Shown: positions 5,884 through 11,304 of the stretch, one piece after another
Numbering within the stretch: the stretch's first letter is position 1
Layout: the number at the start of each line of letters is the position of its first letter
Assembly (NCBI GenBank): GCA_964439265.1
Contig: CAYTOA010000084.1
Span: 1-11,304 of the forward strand
Direction of reading: 5' to 3'
Length of the DNA: 11,304 nt
DNA from: JAGVPT01 sp964439265
GTDB taxonomy: Bacteria; Bacteroidota; Ignavibacteria; UBA10030; UBA8401
Made by a program: the position numbers and the translations under genes
Notes under the pieces: generated by a model
Databases searched by the model: none
Told to the model about the DNA's origin: nothing
What the model saw: the letters and a program-made list of their open reading frames with translations, nothing else

Positions 5884-6819
5884 ATGGACACGAAGAAACT
5901 GCACATCATCGGCGATCTTATCAATAATGCATATGGGCGTGCGCGCGCCGCGTTCGGTGAACGAAATTTGGAAGGCTACCAGCGTCTCGCCCGGTCCCAG
6001 TCCGACCTCGGTGTCGACTACCTCGACCTTAACATCGACGGAACACAGCAGATCCAGGTACGGCCTGAAGAAATGCTGAGCTTCCTTCCGGACCTCGTGC
6101 CGGCGATCCAAGAAGTGAGTTCGGTACCGCTCTGCATCGACAACCCCTCTATTGACTATCACAAGGTTGCACTCAAATATTACAATCGCTCCAAATCAGG
6201 GGCCCCGATCCTCAACTCGGTTGCCGCGTCACGTGAACGATTGGACGAGATGATCGACCTCGTCGTACAGTACGATACTTCCGTGGTGGTGATGGCCTCG
6301 GAAAGGTTTGTCAACGGGTCATCGGTACAATGCTTGAATCCTCAGGACGTGCACGAGGCCGCGAAATACTTCGTTGAACTGCTGGCAACGAAAGCCCACC
6401 GAAGGAACGACCAGATCATCATCGATCCGGGTCTGGCGCCGGTCGGTGCGGACACGTACGGCCTCGTTAATATCGGCCTCGATGCAATGCGTTTGATCCG
6501 CAGCGATAACGATTTGCGGGGAGTCCACATTACAGTAGGCTTGTCAAATTTTGCATGGGGGACGCCAAAGCATATCCGCCACGATCTGGAGAAGGCATAT
6601 CTGACCATCGGCACGAACGCCGGTCTCGACTTCGCGATCGCCAATCCCGAGAAGCTGCCGGCTCCTCTCCCTGCCGATCACAAAATGGTCGTGCTTCTTC
6701 AGCACGCGCTGGATCAGGGGAGAGTCGGCGAAGGCGAAAGCAAAGAGACCGCCGGATTCCGGCAGGCGGAAGCGGTGATGGAAATCTGGAGCAATGCAGA
6801 ATCCAACGACCCAGAATAA
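5884..6819 (+). CDS. Methyltetrahydrofolate:corrinoid methyltransferase (AcsE/MtgA-like)
   Basis: A 311-residue TIM-barrel protein of the pterin-binding family shared with dihydropteroate synthase. It moves methyl groups between tetrahydrofolate and the corrinoid protein. Landmarks are the N-terminal IIGDLINNAYGRARAAF (8-24), YLDLNID (46-52), PLCIDNPS (82-89), ILNSVAA (109-115), IIDPGLAPVGADT (179-191) and VGLSNFAWGTPK (218-229). The Asp/Asn residues in these strands are the family's pterin contacts. Length is slightly above the roughly 260-290 residues usual for MeTr, with a polar C-terminal tail. It has no heme, AcsA or carbonyl-branch neighbours, so it serves demethylation and C1 assimilation rather than Wood-Ljungdahl acetyl-CoA synthesis, as far as this window shows. 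It starts 44 bases after the reductase with a weak ribosome site, and the next gene overlaps its end by 26 bases. Confidence 0.92.
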   Translation: MDTKKLHIIGDLINNAYGRARAAFGERNLEGYQRLARSQSDLGVDYLDLNIDGTQQIQVRPEEMLSFLPDLVPAIQEVSSVPLCIDNPSIDYHKVALKYYNRSKSGAPILNSVAASRERLDEMIDLVVQYDTSVVVMASERFVNGSSVQCLNPQDVHEAAKYFVELLATKAHRRNDQIIIDPGLAPVGADTYGLVNIGLDAMRLIRSDNDLRGVHITVGLSNFAWGTPKHIRHDLEKAYLTIGTNAGLDFAIANPEKLPAPLPADHKMVVLLQHALDQGRVGEGESKETAGFRQAEAVMEIWSNAESNDPE

Positions 6820-8107
6820 CAACGTTCACATTTCGATCCCTGCCGCGACAAAGACGCGAAGCGTCTGGCTGAAGGTCGGCACGCTCATCGACGGCGAAAA
6901 CATACGTCCCCTTCGCAACGGCCACATCGTGTACGACTCTTCCTCTATTTTACACGTTGGTGACGGACAACATCCCCCTCCACGCAACGTCGTCTCCCCG
7001 GGGCAAGCAAAGCCCGACCTTGACCTGCCGGAATTTTTTCTCCTTCCCGGACTCGTCGAAGCACACGCGCATCTGTTTCTGGAAGGAGGAGAATTAGACG
7101 CTGAAAAGAGAGCTGCTAACCTGAAGCAGCCCCATACTCAATTACTAGAGGCGGCGGGCAGGAGGCTGGAGAAGCTGATTCTCTTTGGGATCGCTGGAGT
7201 TCGTGATGCGGGGGACAAAATGGGCGTCGGTCTTTCGCTCAGCAAACTCTATGAGAGCGCTGCGAGACCGCTGATGCCGTACATCGAGAGCCCCGGCGCT
7301 GCGATCAACCACCGGGGAGGATATGGAACTTTCATGTCAGAGCCGCTCGAGAATTTCAGATCGCCGCAAGAATGTGTTCTCACCAGGGTAAACGAAGGAG
7401 CTGCAAAAGTAAAACTTATCGTTTCAGATGTTATCGACTTCAGATCAGGCGTTGTGGTCAAGGAACCACAAATGAGCTCAAACGAGGTTGCGAATTTCTC
7501 CGCGGCTGCAAAAAAGCTGGGAAGGCAGACATTCGCCCACGCAACCGGCGATCGTGGGATCGAAAACGCCGTCGAAGGCGGAGTGGATTCCGTCGAGCAC
7601 GGATTCTTCGTGCGCGACGATCAATTGGAAAGGATGCGTGACCGGCAGATCGCCTGGACGCCTACTTTTTCTCCAGTTCAAAAACAAATCGATCTTGCTG
7701 GCATCATGGGATGGGATGATAAAACGGAAGCAAACCTGCGGAAGATTGTCGATCAACATTCGTCGAGTTTATTGAAAGCCCGTGCGCTCGGCGTCACGAT
7801 CATTGCAGGGAGTGACGCGGGAGCGATCGGTGTACCGCACGGTTTCGGGTTGATCGATGAATTACGTTTGATGGAAGCTGCGGGACTTTCTTCTCTTGAA
7901 GTTCTTCTCTCCGCAACCGGAAACAGCAGCCATCGCCTCGATTTCAAAGAAAATTTTGGGCTCATCAAACCCGGGTACTTGAGCCGCTTCATCCTCACTA
8001 GGTTTTCCCCGCTGGAGAGCGTTGCAAATCTGCGAAAAGAAAAATACGTGATCTTTGAGGGCAGGGTCTATGAAAACAAGGAGCCGATAAATCCTGACGG
8101 CATGTAA
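6794..8107 (+). CDS. Metal-dependent amidohydrolase (imidazolonepropionase/prolidase-like)
   Basis: A 437-residue cytoplasmic amidohydrolase-superfamily enzyme. The metal site is complete: HAH at 91-93, the probable carbamylated Lys207 in KVKLIV, His249 in TFAHATG, His269 in SVEHGFF and Asp341 in IAGSDAG. GTLIDG (29-34) and the C-terminal GLIKPGYLSRFIL region form the small beta domain. Members hydrolyse C-N bonds of rings and peptides, or related substrates; the specific substrate cannot be read from the sequence. The start lies inside the preceding methyltransferase gene (26-base overlap), which implies translational coupling and a role in the same pathway, for example opening or trimming a methylated cyclic amide before or after demethylation. 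The first 22 residues are polar and outside the domain. No better start is visible before the conserved region. Confidence 0.85.
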   Translation: MQNPTTQNNNVHISIPAATKTRSVWLKVGTLIDGENIRPLRNGHIVYDSSSILHVGDGQHPPPRNVVSPGQAKPDLDLPEFFLLPGLVEAHAHLFLEGGELDAEKRAANLKQPHTQLLEAAGRRLEKLILFGIAGVRDAGDKMGVGLSLSKLYESAARPLMPYIESPGAAINHRGGYGTFMSEPLENFRSPQECVLTRVNEGAAKVKLIVSDVIDFRSGVVVKEPQMSSNEVANFSAAAKKLGRQTFAHATGDRGIENAVEGGVDSVEHGFFVRDDQLERMRDRQIAWTPTFSPVQKQIDLAGIMGWDDKTEANLRKIVDQHSSSLLKARALGVTIIAGSDAGAIGVPHGFGLIDELRLMEAAGLSSLEVLLSATGNSSHRLDFKENFGLIKPGYLSRFILTRFSPLESVANLRKEKYVIFEGRVYENKEPINPDGM

Positions 8108-8152
8108 AATCGATCCACTATTCCAGCCATCCAAAATTCCAAGACCAGACGA
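8108..8152. other. Convergent junction of the two operons
   Basis: Only 45 bases separate the stop codons of the plus-strand amidohydrolase and the minus-strand small protein. I see no hairpin followed by T residues on either strand, so there is no recognisable bidirectional terminator. Read-through antisense transcription is possible. Confidence 0.5.
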
Positions 8153-8479
8153 TCAGGGCGTTACGAAGACCTCGCTGTCCGTAATTTTAAGTTCCACGCC
8201 CGCCCCTTTCGCCGCTTCCTGAAGCGCCGCCTGCAGCATGACCACCGGATCGCGGCTCACGTCGAGCCTTCTCATCAAGCCCTCCCCTTTCTTGGTTCCA
8301 ACGGTCAAGGTGACTTTCAACCCTTTGCGTTTGCACGAAACGCGGATGTCGTTTTCGATCTTTGTGTTCATGGGTTTGATGAAGGCATCGATATAGTGGA
8401 CTCCAATGCCGGACTTGTCCGCCGCGGCGGGAGGCAATTTTTCTTTTGCTGCCTGGTCAAGGTCGCAGAGTTTTGTCAT
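8153..8479 (-). CDS. Small conserved-looking protein of unknown function
   Basis: I do not recognise this 108-residue protein. It is soluble, with no signal peptide or membrane segment and a single Cys at residue 5, followed by another at 49. The predicted layout is an N-terminal helix, then two amphipathic strands (IENDIRVSCKRKGLKVTLTV region), then a long alanine-rich helix (PVVMLQAALQEAAKGAG) and a final strand ending VFVTP. It looks like a compact alpha/beta fold. AGGAAG on the minus strand at 8493-8488, eight bases before the ATG, is a good ribosome site. It is the last gene of the minus-strand operon, 43 bases after the activation-domain-like gene, so it probably helps corrinoid maintenance or activation. 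Its coding quality, ribosome site and operon position make it a credible gene. Confidence 0.65.
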   Translation of the reverse strand: MTKLCDLDQAAKEKLPPAAADKSGIGVHYIDAFIKPMNTKIENDIRVSCKRKGLKVTLTVGTKKGEGLMRRLDVSRDPVVMLQAALQEAAKGAGVELKITDSEVFVTP

Positions 8480-8522
8480 TGTGGGTTCTTCCTGTCGATT
8501 GTGATATGATCATCTACTAAGT

Positions 8523-9803
8523 TCAACTCGATTTTTCTTGTTGTGCAAGCGCGTAGTGCAGAACTTCGAATACCAGTCCCCATTTATATTCGCGGCTCTC
8601 GGGACTGCAATAACACCCGGAAGGATTGTACTCCCGCTCCCAGCTCAGAACATCGTTCAATGGTTTTCCGAGAAGCGGCTTTTCGTTATCGATTGCGATC
8701 ATGAGCTGCCGCCGGTTCTCAAGATATTGGCACATGAGAGTATGCCCCGCATCGCCCGGCGCCGGCGCACATTGCGCAGCGAGAACCTTGTAATTCTCAG
8801 CCGGAGAGCTGAGTTTGATATGATAGTCAAATTCGAGCATGTGTCCCATGTTCGAGCACGTCGTTCCTTCATACCGAAAGCGAGCCTCGACGGAACGGTC
8901 GTTGAGAACGGTCAAATGCAGCCGCTCCTCCGACCATTTGCGAAGCGCTCGCGGGCTAGTGAGATATTTCACCGCCGGCTTCAGGGTGAATTCGTTTGCC
9001 CCGATCACGCGGCTTCCGTTTTCCCCTCCCGATTGGAACGTACGAATATCCTCGATTTGAGGTATTGAATTTTTGTACGGCAGCCGACGGTACTGACAAG
9101 GTTGCAGCGAACAATTTTCGCACGGAATCAGCGATGTGAGGCGTTTCACCCTGTCAATGCGCTGCGTAACTCCAAACACAGCCAGCAGCGATTTCTTTGG
9201 CTGAAGCATCCCGGAATCGAGCACTCGAAGATCTTCCGGAAACCCGGCACCACCATCTTGTTGGATGAGTATGAGGAGTTTTTGCTGGTCCGATATTTCC
9301 CATCCCGGATAACCCGGACTGTAGTGCGGAAGGATCGCCTTTTGGCGCCGGTCCGCCCAATCACAAAAACGGCCGCCGAGATTCGTTATCAAATTTTCTA
9401 CTACAGCTGAGCCGTAGACTTCCATGAAAAAATATTCGTCCGGCTTTTCTTCATTCCACAATTGCCGCGCTCGCTCCTCACAGGCTTTCCCGGCACTGGC
9501 AGCAGCCAGGATGACCTCGTTCGACAGAGCATCAGCGAGCATGGAGCGGAGTTTTGGCGAGATCAACTCAACTCCCCCGATTCGTATTCCTTCGTTCGAC
9601 AACTCCGGCGGTTCAACACGGCGGGCGTACACCCAAGGCCTGCCATTCTCATCGTACCATCTTCTCGTGGAATCGATCAGATCTCTTACGCGTCCTTCCA
9701 CTTCATGCCCTGGGGGATAACCCAGGAGTCGTTTGTACTCGGAGTCCTGGACATCGACCAGCGGCGCAGCATCTGTAAACGAATCTGTATTCTCGAATGA
9801 CAT
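8523..9803 (-). CDS. MetH-activation-domain-like protein with Cys motif and novel C-terminal domain
   Basis: A 426-residue protein. Residues 1 to about 240 resemble the activation domain of B12-dependent methionine synthase, as found in stand-alone copies in anaerobes. The key motif HYSPGYPGWEISDQQ (160-174) matches the R-x-S-PGY SAM-binding loop, and MLQPKKSLLAVFGV (199-212) is the family's 'L-x-P-x-x-S' segment. CENCSLQPC (Cys228, 231, 236), close after it, is the usual terminal Cys cluster. These proteins are thought to help return Co(II) corrinoid to the active state. Residues 260-426 are an extra domain I cannot name, rich in aromatic and Cys residues (CYC at 397-399). I chose ATG 9803 because the 27 residues upstream, back to 9884, overlap the RACE gene and look random. 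An AGGA sits just before 9803, and the RACE stop is only four bases upstream. The pairing with RACE points to corrinoid reactivation. Confidence 0.75.
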   Translation of the reverse strand: MSFENTDSFTDAAPLVDVQDSEYKRLLGYPPGHEVEGRVRDLIDSTRRWYDENGRPWVYARRVEPPELSNEGIRIGGVELISPKLRSMLADALSNEVILAAASAGKACEERARQLWNEEKPDEYFFMEVYGSAVVENLITNLGGRFCDWADRRQKAILPHYSPGYPGWEISDQQKLLILIQQDGGAGFPEDLRVLDSGMLQPKKSLLAVFGVTQRIDRVKRLTSLIPCENCSLQPCQYRRLPYKNSIPQIEDIRTFQSGGENGSRVIGANEFTLKPAVKYLTSPRALRKWSEERLHLTVLNDRSVEARFRYEGTTCSNMGHMLEFDYHIKLSSPAENYKVLAAQCAPAPGDAGHTLMCQYLENRRQLMIAIDNEKPLLGKPLNDVLSWEREYNPSGCYCSPESREYKWGLVFEVLHYALAQQEKSS

Positions 9804-9807
9804 TTTC

Positions 9808-11304
9808 CTATTCAGTCTGTTCTTCGGAAAGCACGTTGAGCGTATCGATCGGATTGAACTGACACCCTTCGACAAAATAGTCAAAAAAATTCGGGTCGGT
9901 TTCGAGGCGGCAGTGGACCACTCTTTTCACGAGATTTTCCAGTTCCATGCGCTTTGATCGTGACAGCAACGCAATGCATGCGCCTTCGATCGACGCGTTG
10001 CCCACCTGCAGTATTTTCGATGAATCGATATTCGGTATCAGACCGATCCTTTTGGATGATTCCACGTCGACATGCCGGCCAAACCCTCCCGCCAGATAGA
10101 AAATATCGAGGTCATCAAACCGAATTCCGTATTTATTGAACACGACGTGGAGACCTGCCGCGTTCGCCCCCTTCGCCTGGGCAAGTTCGTTGATGTCGCT
10201 TTCAGTGAATACGATTTTTTCGTTTCCGTACGAGCTGAGAACGACTTCTTTCTCATCGCGTTCAAATCGTCCAAGCCGGTTCACCCGGCCCGTCCTGATC
10301 AGTTCGCTGAGGAGGTCGATCAATCCCGACCCGCAGATACCTTCTGCAGGAACATTGCCGATCACATCGAACGTGAGCGAGCCGTCGGGAGCGATCACAA
10401 CTTTTTCAATTGCTCCGGGCAACCCGGGCATGCCGTTCGTAATTTTCCCTCCCTCAAACGCCGGTCCCGCCGGGCAAGAAGCAGCGAAGATCTTTTCTTT
10501 GTTGCCGAGAATAAGTTCAGTGTTCGTACCGATATCCATAACGGCAACGAGCCTTGATTCGTTCGCCAAGTCGATCGCCAGCATGCATGCAGCCGCATCC
10601 GCACCAACGTGGCCGCTGATGATGGGCATTCCGTAGACGCGGGCTTTGGGGTTGATGGGCAGCAGTAAGCGCTTAGCATTTCCATTCAGGCTAGTGGTCG
10701 TTCTCTCTCCCTTTTTGAGTTCAATCTCGGTGATGGATTGATACGGGTTCTGCCCGATGGAATAAACATTCAAACGAAAAAAAATATCGCGCATGGTCGA
10801 GTTGCCGGCCACGACCATTTCGTAAATCGATTGCGGGTTCGCCGGAAAATCCTCAATTGCATGGCTCAGGTACCCGGCCAGCGTCCGCTGTAGAATTTTA
10901 TCCCTGTGTTCCGTATCGTAATGGATGCGCGACATAACGTCCGATCCCCCGAACCTTTGGGGGTTCTCGAATGAAGAATCCGCTACAACCTCGCCCGTCT
11001 CAAGGTTGAGCAGCCGTAGAACGATCGTTGTGGTTCCCAGATCCATCGCAAGACCATGGATCGGACCGTTAGTGCTGCCAATTTCTTTCCCGTCCAAAAG
11101 AACTTTGTTGCCCGAGCGCGTAACACACGGATCGAGCTTCAGTGTCCGGCTTTCGACGGGAAGATGAAAAGCGTGCCGTTCGATCTTCATTTCACCCCGC
11201 CGCATCGTATGGCAGCGAATGAGACCGGAATCTTTCGCGATATGAGCGCGGCAGGAAAGCCGAAAATTTTCTTTGAGATGCTTTTCCTGCGAAGTTTTCG
11301 GCGA
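9808..11304 (-). CDS. RACE-type reductive activator of corrinoid proteins (ASKHA/DUF4445), 5' end outside window
   Basis: RACE proteins use ATP and a [2Fe-2S] centre to reduce inactive Co(II) corrinoid back to Co(I). The frame has no stop between ATG 11205 and the window edge. The 33 upstream codons read ENFRLSCRAHIAKDSGLIRC near their end, which is the tail of the ferredoxin domain, with its last Cys ligand in RLSCRAHI. The gene therefore begins beyond 11304, and 11205 is an internal Met. Then come CHTMRRGEMKIERH, the linker/middle region, and the ASKHA ATPase fold: GLAMDLGTTTIVLRLL, MVVAGNSTMRD, AVMDIGTNTEL, EGICGSGLIDLL and YLAGGFGRH. The end FFDYFVEGCQFNPIDTL is also family-typical. The visible part is 498 residues. 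It is the first visible gene of the minus-strand operon, four bases before the activation-domain-like gene. Confidence 0.93.
   Translation of the reverse strand, partial: SPKTSQEKHLKENFRLSCRAHIAKDSGLIRCHTMRRGEMKIERHAFHLPVESRTLKLDPCVTRSGNKVLLDGKEIGSTNGPIHGLAMDLGTTTIVLRLLNLETGEVVADSSFENPQRFGGSDVMSRIHYDTEHRDKILQRTLAGYLSHAIEDFPANPQSIYEMVVAGNSTMRDIFFRLNVYSIGQNPYQSITEIELKKGERTTTSLNGNAKRLLLPINPKARVYGMPIISGHVGADAAACMLAIDLANESRLVAVMDIGTNTELILGNKEKIFAASCPAGPAFEGGKITNGMPGLPGAIEKVVIAPDGSLTFDVIGNVPAEGICGSGLIDLLSELIRTGRVNRLGRFERDEKEVVLSSYGNEKIVFTESDINELAQAKGANAAGLHVVFNKYGIRFDDLDIFYLAGGFGRHVDVESSKRIGLIPNIDSSKILQVGNASIEGACIALLSRSKRMELENLVKRVVHCRLETDPNFFDYFVEGCQFNPIDTLNVLSEEQTE

Noticed and set aside
8523..9800. 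Several plus-strand open frames of 60-176 codons opposite the minus-strand operon
   Set aside because: They are antisense shadows of the well-supported activation-domain-like gene and have no domain of their own.
9804..9884. Upstream ATG for the activation-domain-like gene
   Set aside because: The 27 extra codons lie inside the RACE gene and look like frame-shadow sequence. ATG 9803 directly follows the RACE stop and has its own AGGA.

Overview
The window is a bacterial chromosome segment of roughly balanced base composition. Almost all of it is devoted to cobamide (B12)-dependent methyl transfer. The organism cannot be named from the sequence. A secreted-type aldose epimerase relic and short GC-hairpin dispersed repeats, which resemble repeats I associate with Ignavibacteria/Bacteroidota-type genomes, hint at a Gram-negative bacterium of the FCB group; this is a weak inference. 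No rRNA, tRNA, CRISPR array or transposase gene is visible.

Layout. (1) 1-495, minus strand: an aldose 1-epimerase relic in which the N-terminal third and the last 38 codons are joined in different frames, so the catalytic middle is gone. A LacI-type palindrome lies just upstream of it. (2) 496-883: non-coding, with a possible promoter for the next operon. (3) 884-8107, plus strand: a gene train of URO-D-fold methyltransferase, corrinoid protein, a repeat-bearing 359-base gap, a small 'virulence factor' family protein, homocysteine S-methyltransferase, methylenetetrahydrofolate reductase with a Cys-rich C-terminal domain, methyl-THF:corrinoid methyltransferase, and a metal-dependent amidohydrolase. 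(4) 11304-8153, minus strand and converging on the first train: a RACE-type corrinoid reductive activator (its 5' end lies outside the window), a MetH-activation-domain-like protein with an extra C-terminal domain, and a small unknown protein.

How the genes fit together (inference from families). The URO-D protein takes a methyl group from an unidentified methylated substrate and puts it on the cobamide of the corrinoid protein. The methyl-THF:corrinoid methyltransferase moves it to tetrahydrofolate. The reductase can then oxidise methyl-THF to methylene-THF, or the homocysteine methyltransferase can divert methyl groups to methionine. RACE and the activation-domain-like protein would rescue corrinoid oxidised to Co(II). 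The amidohydrolase, translationally overlapped with the methyl-THF enzyme, may process the substrate or the demethylated product. This is a complete demethylation and C1-assimilation module whose substrate is not evident. The URO-D enzyme lacks the usual His-Cys-Cys zinc site of coenzyme M-type enzymes, which argues for a non-thiol methyl donor.

The main oddities are: the internally deleted epimerase; a palindromic repeat read in frame as the C-terminus of the reductase; three copies of another hairpin repeat interrupting the operon; and the unusual two-domain activation protein.
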